From positions 383 to 30,147 of the forward strand of contig PLFA01000048.1 of NCBI GenBank assembly GCA_003136615.1: DNA of 29,765 nucleotides. Direction: 5' to 3'. Shown piece after piece: positions 17,063 through 24,906 of this stretch. The notes below the pieces were generated by a model. It was given only the letters and a program-made list of their open reading frames with translations, had not been told where the DNA came from and searched no databases. The translations under genes were made by a program, and so were the position numbers. The stretch is from Caulobacteraceae bacterium (GTDB lineage Bacteria; Pseudomonadota; Alphaproteobacteria; Caulobacterales; Caulobacteraceae). Every line of letters starts with the position of its first letter. The first letter of the stretch is position 1.

Positions 17063-17901
17063 TAGCCCACGCCTCCAACGACGGCGGCCAGGGGCGCCTC
17101 CGCACACGCGCCGCCGGCTTGGGCGAGGGCCATGGCTTCGCCCAACATCAGCAGAGCCGGGCCTGAAAGCCCAGCCGTTGCGGTCGCGAGGTTTTTCAAG
17201 GGCGCGGTGATCCGGCGCTCCGTGCCCAGGCTGGCGTTTTCGACGATCAGGGCGGGCGTCTCGGGTGACCGGCCTGCTTGCATAAGGCGGCTCGCGATCT
17301 GACCCGCATTGGCGAGGCCCATATAGATGACGACGGTCTGATTGGGACGCGCGAGGCTCGGCCAATCCAGGTCCGGGGTTTCCCCAGCCTTGGCGTGTCC
17401 CGTGACGAAGGTGACCGCCTGGGCCGACCCCCGGTGGGTGAGCGGCGCGCCCGCGGCGGCGCCGGCCGCCAGAGCCGCGGTGATGCCGGGGACCACATGG
17501 CAGACAACGCCAGCCTCCCGGCAGGCCGCCAATTCCTCCCCGCCCCGACCGAAAATGAATGGATCGCCGCCCTTAAGCCGGACCACCGTCAAGCCCTCCG
17601 TGGCGAAAGCGACCAGCATCCGGTCGATCTCCTCCTGGGCGTAGCTATGCCTTGATCGCCGCTTGACGACGCTGATCCGGCGCGCGCCACGTGGCGCTAG
17701 GTCGAGGATGGCGTCTGAAACCAGGCCGTCATGAACAATGACATCAGCCGCCTTGATGGCCCTGAACGCCTTGAGGGTGAGGAGGTCCGGATCGCCCGGC
17801 CCCGCGCCCACCAGCCAGACGGCGCCCGGCGCCCGGGGCTGATCGCCCTGTCCGCCCAGAACCACCAGACGATTGGACCTGACGTCCGAATCTGAGGACA
17901 T
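17062..17901 (-). CDS. cobA: Uroporphyrinogen-III C-methyltransferase (siroheme branch)
   Basis: SUMT of 279 residues, which methylates uroporphyrinogen III twice with SAM to make precorrin-2, the siroheme precursor needed by CysI. Motifs are VWLVGAGPGDPDLLTL (residues 28-43, SAM binding), VIVHDGLV, RLKGGDPFIFGRGGEE (108-123), VVPGITAALAAGAAAGAPLTHRG and VTGHA. It is a stand-alone methyltransferase without the CysG N-terminal dehydrogenase/ferrochelatase domains, so precorrin-2 oxidation and iron insertion must be encoded elsewhere. Being first in the cys operon fits siroheme supply for sulfite reductase rather than cobalamin synthesis. About 25 residues precede the conserved domain, so a later start is conceivable. 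Confidence 0.94.
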   Translation of the reverse strand: MSSDSDVRSNRLVVLGGQGDQPRAPGAVWLVGAGPGDPDLLTLKAFRAIKAADVIVHDGLVSDAILDLAPRGARRISVVKRRSRHSYAQEEIDRMLVAFATEGLTVVRLKGGDPFIFGRGGEELAACREAGVVCHVVPGITAALAAGAAAGAPLTHRGSAQAVTFVTGHAKAGETPDLDWPSLARPNQTVVIYMGLANAGQIASRLMQAGRSPETPALIVENASLGTERRITAPLKNLATATAGLSGPALLMLGEAMALAQAGGACAEAPLAAVVGGVG

Positions 17902-18036
17902 GTCCGATATCCCAAAAGGGTTACAGGGACTCTAAAAGCGCAACGCGTGCGTCCCTCGCGCCCCACAAGTAGCGAATTGGGCTTAGAGGACCTATTTCGC
18001 AACTCAAGGACTTCTAGGCGAGACGTTAGGAAAACT
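17902..18036. promoter_or_regulatory. Divergent promoter region between cobA operon and LysR gene
   Basis: The 135 bases must hold the promoters for the six-gene sulfur operon (leftward) and the LysR gene (rightward). A GTTAGGA element sits a few bases before the LysR ATG at 18037. I do not see a convincing -35/-10 pair, a long leader or a SAM-type riboswitch. LysR proteins often bind in such a divergent spacer, which makes it the likely operator, but this is inference. Confidence 0.5.
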
Positions 18037-18984
18037 ATGGAGCCCCGACGGCGTTTGCCGCCTCTCAACGCCCTGCGCGCCTTTGAATCGGCCGCTCGGC
18101 ATCTCAACTTCAGCCGCGCCGCCGATGAACTATCGGTGACGCCGGGCGCTGTCTCGCAACAAATTCAGAACCTGGAAGATTATGTAGGGGCGGCGTTATT
18201 CAAGCGCACCCCCCGAGGTCTGTTGCTGACGGATTCGGCGCAGATGGCGCTGCCCGCCTTGCGCGAAGCCTTTGATCGCCTGGCCGAGGCGGCGGCCCTG
18301 CTCACCGCGGCAGTGGACGGCCGACGCCTGACCCTCACCGCCCCCCCCTCCTTCGCCGCCAAATGGCTGGTGCCCCGGCTCGGCCGGTTCGAGGAAGCCT
18401 ATCCCCAGGTGGATGTCTGGCTTTCAGCGGATATGGACCTGGTGGACTTCGCCGCCAGCGACGTGGATCTGGCCCTCCGCTACGGCCCCGGCCCCTATCC
18501 CGGCTTGGAAACCATTCGTCTGATCAATGAGACCGTTATCCCCGTGATGAGCCCGGCCCTTATGGCCGCCAACCCCGTCGCCACACCGGCGGATCTCTCC
18601 AAGCACGTCTTGCTGCACGACGGCTCGCCCGACGCGGACGAGAGCTGCCCCGACTGGCAGATGTGGCTGGCCGCCCGGGGCGTGAAGGGCTTTGACGCCA
18701 ATCGCGGCCCCCGGTTCAATCAATCGAGCCTGGTGATCGAAGCGGCGGTGAGCGGCCGGGGCGTGGCGCTCGCCAAGCGCACCCTCGCCCAGGACGACCT
18801 GGACGCCGGGCGCCTCATCGCGCCCATGCCCATCTCCACCATGGTCGATTTCGCCTATTTCCTCGTTCACCCCAAGGCCAAGGGGCGGCTGCCGCAGGTG
18901 AAAGCGTTCCTGAACTGGATCCGCGAGGAGGCCCAGACACATGAGGTGGCCATGGAAACCCTGAACAACGGGGCGGGCATCTAA
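18037..18984 (+). CDS. LysR family transcriptional regulator, GcvA-like
   Basis: LysR-type regulator of 315 residues. The N-terminal winged helix reads LPPLNALRAFESAARHLNFSRAADELSVTPGAVSQQIQNLE, the GcvA/AmpR-like version of the fold (start NALRAFEAAARH, then TPGAVSQQI). The C-terminal co-inducer domain includes LTLTAPPSFAAKWLVPRLGRF, PQVDVWLS, VDLALRYGPG and SGRGVALAKRTLA. I start at MEPRRRLPPL because GTTAGGA precedes it; 30 extra in-frame residues upstream look non-coding. It is divergent from the cobA-cys operon. It does not look like CysB or Cbl, so control of sulfur genes is a possibility from position only. Confidence 0.92.
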   Translation: MEPRRRLPPLNALRAFESAARHLNFSRAADELSVTPGAVSQQIQNLEDYVGAALFKRTPRGLLLTDSAQMALPALREAFDRLAEAAALLTAAVDGRRLTLTAPPSFAAKWLVPRLGRFEEAYPQVDVWLSADMDLVDFAASDVDLALRYGPGPYPGLETIRLINETVIPVMSPALMAANPVATPADLSKHVLLHDGSPDADESCPDWQMWLAARGVKGFDANRGPRFNQSSLVIEAAVSGRGVALAKRTLAQDDLDAGRLIAPMPISTMVDFAYFLVHPKAKGRLPQVKAFLNWIREEAQTHEVAMETLNNGAGI

Positions 18985-19053
18985 TCCGCGCCGGATTCTA
19001 ATGGGTGCTGGACAGGCCCCAGCTTTTGCGTATGGTCCGCGCGCTCGCGCCAA

Positions 19054-19069
19054 CGCCCCTTTGGGGGCG
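19054..19069. repeat. Perfect 6-bp hairpin upstream of tRNA-Lys
   Basis: CGCCCC, loop TTTG, GGGGCG forms a GC-only six-base-pair hairpin 14 bases before the tRNA. No T-run follows, so it is not a standard terminator. It might stop read-through from the LysR gene or be processed with the pre-tRNA leader. Confidence 0.4.
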
Positions 19070-19083
19070 ATCCGGAACGGGGC

Positions 19084-19159
<76 letters not shown>

Positions 19160-19202
19160 TCGTTCCGTGGGCGGCGAGGCGCCCCTATCCCGCCGCGCAG
19201 GC

Positions 19203-21539
19203 TCAGAAGTCCTTGCGGATGTTGACGCCGACATAGCCGTGGTTGTCCCGCGGAACCCACCGCACGACCCCGCCGAGATCGCCGCCGGCGATATAGGGCG
19301 AGTAGTTCTGGTCGGTGATGTTCTTCGCCACAAAATGGGCGGAGAATCCGTCATGGTCATCCAACAGGCCGATGGAGGCGTTCCAGATTCCATAGGCGCT
19401 CTGGATGGTCTGGGGCGTCTCGGACAGTTGGTATTGCGTTTTCGATTGCCAGTTGTAGTCGCTTTCCAAATCAAGATCGAACCGACCGGCCACGGGCCAG
19501 CGATATTCGGCCTGGAGATGCGCCTTGTAGCGCGGCGCGAAAGGCAAAGGTTGGCCGTTGATATTGCAGTTCACCGCTGACCCCGCGGGGCATGGGAAGC
19601 TGACGACATAGGCGTCGTCGTAGGCGGCGTCGGCGGTCAGGGTCAGGCGCGGGATGGGTTTGGCGAGCAGGCTCACCTCCGCGCCCCGCGAGGTCACGGA
19701 TCCGGCGTTGATGAGATTGGTCACCAGCCCGCCATTGACCAACTGCGTGAAGTTCGCCTGGTAATTATAAAAGTCGGTGATGAATGCGGAGATGTCCGCC
19801 TGCAGCCGATGGTCGAACAGCTGCGACTTCAACCCTACCTCATAGGAATCCGACGTTTCGGGGCTCAGAGGGGGCGTGTTCACCGCCGACATGTTGAAGA
19901 ACACGTCAAAGGCCGGACCCATATAGCCGCGCGAAAAGGTGGCGTAGGTGGTGATGTCGTCGTTGATGTCATACTGCGCCCCAAACCGCCCGGCGAAGCC
20001 ATCGCGGGTGATCGCGGTCGGGCTCGTCGAGCCATTGGGCGCTGTGTAGGAGACGCCGATTCCGGTCAGTGCTGTGGGCGAGGTGGAGACGCGGCTGGCG
20101 TAATAGGAGAGATCGTCCTGGATCCCCCGCGCTCCGGCGATGAGCCGGAAGCTTTTGGTGAGGTTCAGATCGGCCTCGCCAAACACTGCGTAGTTCTGGT
20201 CGGAGGAGCCGTAGTGGTTGGCGCCCAGGTTGTTGGTCGGGGCGCCGCCGATGATCGAGGTCTCCGCACGCTCATAGAGCTCATGGTCGATGGCGTTCAG
20301 CACAAACAGTCCGGCCACGAAGTCCACTAGCCGGCCCTTGGGCGAGGCGATGCGCAGTTCCTCGGATTCTTGAAAAAAGTGCAGAAAGCCGGTGTCCGCC
20401 ACCTGGGGGATACCGGCGGCGGCTGCCCCCGACAGCTCGTCATAGTCCTGGTACTGCGTGTTGCGCCAGTCGCGCCACGCGCTGATCGAGGTGACCTGAT
20501 AGCCGTCGCCCAAATCCCAGTCGATCTGCAACGACGCCCCGCCATTGTGGTCGTGCACGGAGCTGGAGTCGTTGTCGCTGATCGTGGTGTTGCTGAACGA
20601 CGGGGTGATTCCCGCCGCCGCGAGGGAAGCGGCGATCGGGGCATGGGTGGTTACGGCGTCGGTCTGGTAGGCAATGTTGTTCGTCGCCGCGTAGACGCCG
20701 GTCGGCGTGCTGTCGGCCGAGCGGACATAGTCAGCCGAGAGGGTGACCTTCACGTGCTCGAAGGGGTCGGCGACAATCTTGCCGCGCAAGCCATCGTGGA
20801 CGTAACCGTTGACCTCTTTACCCGTATAGAGGTTATCGACATTCCCACGGAACTGGCTGGTGAAGACCGACAACAGGCCCTCCACCTTGTCGGGGACGAT
20901 CGGCCCGGAAACCCCGATTCCCAGACGGTATTCCCCGCCCTCATAGGCGCCCGCGTCCACGTAGCCTTTGAAGGTGTCGGTGGGGCTACGGGTGATGATG
21001 TTGATCACCCCAGCGGTGGCGTTCTTGCCAAACAGCGTGCCCTGCGGACCCTCCAGCACCTCAATATGATCTAGATCGAGCAGGTCCACCGTGGATTGCC
21101 CGGCGCGGGACATGACAACGCCGTCGACCACCGTGGAGACTGACGGCTCGACCCCAGGCGATGTCGATATCGTGCCGACGCCCCGGATAAATATGGTGCG
21201 GTCCTTGTTAGAGGCGCTGGTGCGGAAATCGACGCTGGGGACGATGCTGCTGATGTCTTGGATGTCATTGAGATTCTTGGACGCGGCGTCCAAGCCTCCG
21301 ACAACCGAGACAGCGATAGGCACCTTCTGAAGCGACTCGTCCCGGTGGCGAGCGGTGACGGTGATCTCGCCGATGGTGACGCCGCTGTCAGCCGGCGGCG
21401 GCGTGAGGGCCGTCTCCGCCATGGCCTGGCCACCCCAGGCGCAGATCACGGCTGAACCCGCCCATAGCGCGCGCCGCCAGCCGCGCCCGTCGGCGCAACG
21501 CTTAGGGTTTGGCGCGTGAATCGTCGGGATGGTGCTCAT
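19203..21539 (-). CDS. TonB-dependent receptor of the catabolic island
   Basis: TonB-dependent receptor of 778 residues. A signal peptide ends at QAMA (RRALWAGSAVICAWGGQAMA), followed by a TonB-box-like ITVTARHRDESLQKVPIAV and a plug domain (FIRGVGTISTSPGVEPSVST, VDGVVMSRAGQ, IEVLEGPQGTLFGKNATAGVINIITRSP). This is the FecA-like layout common in Caulobacterales and sphingomonads. The barrel ends with VGVNIRKDF and a terminal Phe, as expected for Bam recognition. It is the last gene of a minus-strand run Gfo/Idh/MocA - MFS - receptor, 82 bases after the MFS stop. GGGGGAG precedes its ATG. The context suggests import of a sugar-like or organosulfonate substrate, but the ligand is not shown by the sequence. 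Confidence 0.93.
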   Translation of the reverse strand: MSTIPTIHAPNPKRCADGRGWRRALWAGSAVICAWGGQAMAETALTPPPADSGVTIGEITVTARHRDESLQKVPIAVSVVGGLDAASKNLNDIQDISSIVPSVDFRTSASNKDRTIFIRGVGTISTSPGVEPSVSTVVDGVVMSRAGQSTVDLLDLDHIEVLEGPQGTLFGKNATAGVINIITRSPTDTFKGYVDAGAYEGGEYRLGIGVSGPIVPDKVEGLLSVFTSQFRGNVDNLYTGKEVNGYVHDGLRGKIVADPFEHVKVTLSADYVRSADSTPTGVYAATNNIAYQTDAVTTHAPIAASLAAAGITPSFSNTTISDNDSSSVHDHNGGASLQIDWDLGDGYQVTSISAWRDWRNTQYQDYDELSGAAAAGIPQVADTGFLHFFQESEELRIASPKGRLVDFVAGLFVLNAIDHELYERAETSIIGGAPTNNLGANHYGSSDQNYAVFGEADLNLTKSFRLIAGARGIQDDLSYYASRVSTSPTALTGIGVSYTAPNGSTSPTAITRDGFAGRFGAQYDINDDITTYATFSRGYMGPAFDVFFNMSAVNTPPLSPETSDSYEVGLKSQLFDHRLQADISAFITDFYNYQANFTQLVNGGLVTNLINAGSVTSRGAEVSLLAKPIPRLTLTADAAYDDAYVVSFPCPAGSAVNCNINGQPLPFAPRYKAHLQAEYRWPVAGRFDLDLESDYNWQSKTQYQLSETPQTIQSAYGIWNASIGLLDDHDGFSAHFVAKNITDQNYSPYIAGGDLGGVVRWVPRDNHGYVGVNIRKDF

Positions 21540-21621
21540 GGTTGGTCTCCCCCATTTTTTGGGCTTTGCGTAAGGAGCGCCCCGCTAGGGGGTCGCGTCG
21601 CGACCGCAAAGTCAGTTTTTC
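21540..21621 (-). promoter_or_regulatory. Structured leader between MFS gene and TonB receptor
   Basis: The 82-base spacer is dense in inverted repeats. CTTTGCG (21564-21570) pairs with CGCAAAG (21605-21611). Inside that pair are a CCCC-GCTA-GGGG hairpin and the near-perfect palindrome GGTCGCGTCGCGACC (21591-21605). On the transcribed strand the structure is followed by a purine-rich run and then the GGGGGAG Shine-Dalgarno. It could adjust receptor expression relative to the upstream genes, through RNA processing or translation control. It lacks a U-run on the transcribed strand, so it is not an ordinary terminator. Confidence 0.5.
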
Positions 21622-22881
21622 TTAAGTCTGGGTCGGAGGTCCTAATGACGGACGGTAGGGCGCGTCAATAACTGGCAGCACGGGAAGTCTCGGCAGCAGC
21701 AGCTGAATCCAGGCCACGGCGAGCAGGTAAGACACCGAAGCCACAGCCAAGAGAGGTCCATAACCCGCGCCCCGCGTGAGCAGTTCACCCGCTGCGAAGA
21801 CCATCCCCATGCCGGCCAGATTGCCGCACAGGGAACCGAAGCTGGTCACCTGCCCCACCTTCGTCGCCGGAACAATGTCAGCCACCAGGGCGAACAGATT
21901 CACCGAAAATCCCTGATGCGCCGCGAGCATAAGACCGATCAGCGCCACCGCCAGCCAATAGCTGTGAACCGTCAGGGCTAGAGGGGCGGGGGTCACCAGC
22001 AGGGCGCAGACGAGCAGCGCGCCCTTACGCGCGATGCCGACTCGCACCCGGCGGCGTAGCAGGGCCGTGGAGACGAGGCCCGCGATAACAGATCCCGCCG
22101 CGGCGCAGCCATAGATCACGGCAAGCGGGGCGGCCAAGCGCGCGAGACCCAGTCCGAAGATCCGGTGGAAGAAATCCGGCGCCCAGAACAGCAGAAGCCA
22201 CCAGACCTGATCAGACAGCGCCTTGGCCACGGCGATGGCCCAAGTGCGGCGATCCCGGAAGATAGAGCCGCTGAAGGCCGCGGCGCCACTTCGCGGGTTC
22301 GTGGGTCCATCGGGCGCGCGCGTCAACAGGTCGAGCCCCGGGCTCGCCGCCAGCCACACACCGACCCAGACGAGGCCCATCGCCCCGATCGCCACAAAGG
22401 CGGCGCGCCAGCCCCAAGTCAGGGCCAGCACCGGTACGATCAACGGGGTGATGATGGCGCCGACATTGCTGGCGGCATTGGCTATGCCGAGGGCGGCGGA
22501 TCTCTGGTCGGCGGAGAAAAGACTAGCGACGGTCTTGATCTGGGTGGGCGTTCCCATGGATTCGGTGAAGCCCAGGGCCGCCCGCACGATGCCGAACTGG
22601 ACAAAGGTGCGCGCCAGACCGTGTGACATGGCCACCAGGCTCCAGGCCGCCACCCCGACGGGATTCGCCCATTTGACGCCCAGGCGATCAACGGTCCGGC
22701 CGGCGAAGATGAAGCCCACCGCCGCCGCGAACTGGAAGACAGAGGCCAGACGCCCATAGTCTGAGTCCGTCCAATGGAGGTTCGCGGCAATCACCGGCTT
22801 GAGCACGGCAATGGCCTGGCGGTCGACGTAGTTCAGGACGCCGGCCAATATGACCAGAGCAAGAAGCAGCCAGCGCCTCAC
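21622..22881 (-). CDS. MFS transporter, hexuronate/anion-type (ACS-like)
   Basis: Major facilitator of 419 residues with about twelve hydrophobic segments. The first helix motif LNYVDRQAIAVLKPVI and the loop GRTVDRLGVKW resemble the anion:cation symporter group, which includes the hexuronate transporter ExuT; ALGFTESMGTPTQIKTVASLF and GIANAASNVGAIITPLI support this. It would carry a small anionic compound across the inner membrane. The start is GTG at 22881, 11 bases after the Gfo/Idh/MocA stop, so the two are probably cotranscribed. The TonB receptor follows downstream. An acidic sugar such as a uronate or sulfosugar is a sensible substrate guess; it is not proven. Confidence 0.9.
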   Translation of the reverse strand: MRRWLLLALVILAGVLNYVDRQAIAVLKPVIAANLHWTDSDYGRLASVFQFAAAVGFIFAGRTVDRLGVKWANPVGVAAWSLVAMSHGLARTFVQFGIVRAALGFTESMGTPTQIKTVASLFSADQRSAALGIANAASNVGAIITPLIVPVLALTWGWRAAFVAIGAMGLVWVGVWLAASPGLDLLTRAPDGPTNPRSGAAAFSGSIFRDRRTWAIAVAKALSDQVWWLLLFWAPDFFHRIFGLGLARLAAPLAVIYGCAAAGSVIAGLVSTALLRRRVRVGIARKGALLVCALLVTPAPLALTVHSYWLAVALIGLMLAAHQGFSVNLFALVADIVPATKVGQVTSFGSLCGNLAGMGMVFAAGELLTRGAGYGPLLAVASVSYLLAVAWIQLLLPRLPVLPVIDAPYRPSLGPPTQT

Positions 22882-22892
22882 CCCCCGGAGCC

Positions 22893-23978
22893 TCAGACGA
22901 TATCCGACAGCCGCACCACGCGCTTTTCCCGCGCGCTAAGTTCGGCGGCGGCGCCAATGGCGACGGCCCGCGCGCCATCCTCGGCGGTGACCAAAACGGG
23001 AGCCTCACCTCCCAGGGCCTCCAGAAAGGCGCCTAATTGGTAATAGACCGATCCATGGTGGGTGCCGGCCTCGAGGGCGGCGGCGTCAACGTCCACATGT
23101 TCGCGGCTCACAGGCTTAGGCGCCCCCAGCGGCGTTCGGGGCGAAAAGACAATCTCGCCCAAGGGGATGGTGACTTCCAGCTTCGCCTTGTCGCCTACAG
23201 CCCAAAGGGCCTCCTGCTGTTCCTCTCCCTCGGCGAACATGCAGAGCTCGAGCATCGCCCGGGCGCCCCTATCGAATTCCACCACCGTATAGCTGTTGTC
23301 GATGATGTCCGGGCGCTCGCCGCGGTAGCGCTCGTCCAGGTGGTTCACGTCCATGGCGCCTGAGCAGAACACGCTCACCGCCTCCTGGCCGGTGATCAGC
23401 CGCATGAGGTCAAAGAAGTGGCAGCACTTCTCCACCATCGTGCCACCAGTATTGCGGCTAAAGCGATTCCAGTCGCCTACCTTCACCAGAAAAGGGAACC
23501 GGTGCTCGCGGATCGACAGCATGGAGAGGCGCCCGATGTCGCCGTGGCCAATCCGTTCAATGAACCGCGCCACCGGTGGCATGAAGCGGTACTCCATGGC
23601 CGTCCAGAAGGTCGCCCGCCGCAGCGCCGCCCGCGCCGCGACCCACTGGGCGTCCGCCACCGTCGTACAGAGCGGCTTCTCGCAGAGGATCGCCAGATCA
23701 GTTTCAAGCAGCGGTTCGAGGACGGCCCGGTGGGTATAGTTCGGCGATACGACGATCACCGCATCCAGCGCGCAGCCCGCCAACATGGCGCGCACGTCCG
23801 GGAAGGTGAGGACGCCCGCCGCCGCTGAACCGAGTTCGGCGAGCGAGGCTTCCAGGGAGGACGCAACGGGGTCGACCAGGGCCGCCACCCGCGTTTGAGG
23901 GAAGAGTTTTAGGTTGCGTATGTGCTCGCGACCCATCATGCCCGCGCCGATGACGCCAACTCTTGTTACGCCCGACAT
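22893..23978 (-). CDS. Gfo/Idh/MocA family NAD-dependent protein
   Basis: Protein of 361 residues with an N-terminal Rossmann fold, VGVIGAGMMGREHI (residues 7-20), SPNYTHRAVLEPLL and the family ILCEKPLCTT (Lys101 of the EKP motif). The C-terminal GFO_IDH_MocA domain contains GGTMVEKCCHFFDLMRL (178-194), with candidate catalytic Lys184 and His187. Members oxidise or reduce sugars and inositols, and some are NAD-dependent glycosidases (GH109, GH188). The start MSGVTRVGVIG (23978) has AGGAAGGGG 11 bases upstream; a 60-residue in-frame upstream extension overlaps the neighbouring gene and is dropped. It leads the minus-strand run with the MFS and TonB genes. Its start codon overlaps that of the divergent aldo/keto reductase. 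The substrate is unassigned; a sulfoquinovosidase-like role is considered in the findings. Confidence 0.9.
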   Translation of the reverse strand: MSGVTRVGVIGAGMMGREHIRNLKLFPQTRVAALVDPVASSLEASLAELGSAAAGVLTFPDVRAMLAGCALDAVIVVSPNYTHRAVLEPLLETDLAILCEKPLCTTVADAQWVAARAALRRATFWTAMEYRFMPPVARFIERIGHGDIGRLSMLSIREHRFPFLVKVGDWNRFSRNTGGTMVEKCCHFFDLMRLITGQEAVSVFCSGAMDVNHLDERYRGERPDIIDNSYTVVEFDRGARAMLELCMFAEGEEQQEALWAVGDKAKLEVTIPLGEIVFSPRTPLGAPKPVSREHVDVDAAALEAGTHHGSVYYQLGAFLEALGGEAPVLVTAEDGARAVAIGAAAELSAREKRVVRLSDIV

Positions 23979-24906
23979 GCCCGATTCATCCCCTTCCTCT
24001 GGCCCTTCCTCTGGCCACGGTCGCCGACGGTTGGGCCCCACGGACCTTTTCGTATCGCCGCTCGCCTGGGGCATGTGGCGATTCCGCGGTGACGACCTAG
24101 CCGCCGCGACGGCCCTGGTCGAGACCGCCCTCGACGTCGGGGTAAATCTGCTGGACACCGCAGATATCTATGGACCCGACAACGGCGAACCCTTCGGCGC
24201 CGCCGAGGCGTTGCTTGGGCGGGTATTGGCAAGGGCGCCGGCCCTGCGGGGCGCCATGGTGCTGGCCACCAAGGGCGGCATCGAAATGGGCGTCCCCTAC
24301 AATTCCAGCGCCGACTATCTGATCAGCGCCTGCGAGGCCTCGCTGCGGCGCCTTGGGGTCGAGCGGATCGATCTCTACCAGATCCATCGCCCCGATAGCC
24401 TCGCCCATCCGGCCGAGGTGGCGGGCGCCCTGGAGCGCTTGCGCGCTGGTGGCAAGATCGCCGAGGTCGGTGTCTCCAACCACACTTCCGCCCAGGTCGC
24501 GGCCCTGGCGGCGCACCTGCCGTTCAAGCTCGCGGCTATTCAACCGGAATTCTCGGCTCTGGCGATTGAGCCGCTATATGACGGCGTTCTGGACCAGGCG
24601 ATGGAGATGGACCTGGGCGTCATGGCCTGGTCGCCCTTGGCCGGTGGCCGACTGGTCGGGGATAGCCATGACGGCCGGGCGCCGGCGGTGCGGGCGGCTC
24701 TTGACGGTCTGGCGAGAACCCATGGCGCCAGCCGCGCGGTCATCGCCTATGCCTGGATCATGGCCCACCCAGCCAGGCCCATCCCGATCATCGGCTCGCA
24801 GAACCCGGCGCGAATCCGCGAGGCGGCAGACGCGATGGCAATAGGTCTATCGCGGACCGAGTGGTACGGCGTGCTCACCGCCGCGCGCGGGACGCCGCTG
24901 CCGTGA
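23977..24906 (+). CDS. Aldo/keto reductase, candidate SmoB-like
   Basis: AKR of 309 residues that should reduce an aldehyde or keto group with NAD(P)H. The fold starts at RRRLGPTDLFVSPLAWGMWRF; the tetrad is visible as Asp60 and Tyr65 (LLDTADIYGPDNGEP), Lys99 (LATKGG) and His137 (LYQIHRPD), and the cofactor end as IPIIGSQNPARI. I chose the ATG at 23977, which gives a short Ser/Gly/Pro leader including a PSSG repeat. A TTG at 24031 would remove it. The stop overlaps the GTG of the downstream monooxygenase (GTGA), so the two are cotranslated. In the oxidative sulfoquinovose pathway an AKR (SmoB) reduces 6-oxo-glucose to glucose, which fits the pairing; the specific role is inferred. Confidence 0.92.
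   Translation: MPDSSPSSGPSSGHGRRRLGPTDLFVSPLAWGMWRFRGDDLAAATALVETALDVGVNLLDTADIYGPDNGEPFGAAEALLGRVLARAPALRGAMVLATKGGIEMGVPYNSSADYLISACEASLRRLGVERIDLYQIHRPDSLAHPAEVAGALERLRAGGKIAEVGVSNHTSAQVAALAAHLPFKLAAIQPEFSALAIEPLYDGVLDQAMEMDLGVMAWSPLAGGRLVGDSHDGRAPAVRAALDGLARTHGASRAVIAYAWIMAHPARPIPIIGSQNPARIREAADAMAIGLSRTEWYGVLTAARGTPLP
23991..24014. repeat. Perfect 12-bp tandem repeat at the divergent start region
   Basis: CCCTTCCTCTGG occurs twice in a row. On the plus strand it encodes a doubled Pro-Ser-Ser-Gly in the aldo/keto reductase leader. On the minus strand it gives two purine-rich AGAGGAAGGG blocks just upstream of the Gfo/Idh/MocA start, the nearer of which may serve as its Shine-Dalgarno. 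Slippage could change copy number without a frameshift. Confidence 0.85.

Noticed and set aside
17902..18036. SAM or cobalamin riboswitch upstream of cobA
   Set aside because: The spacer is too short and lacks the conserved core sequences and paired stems.
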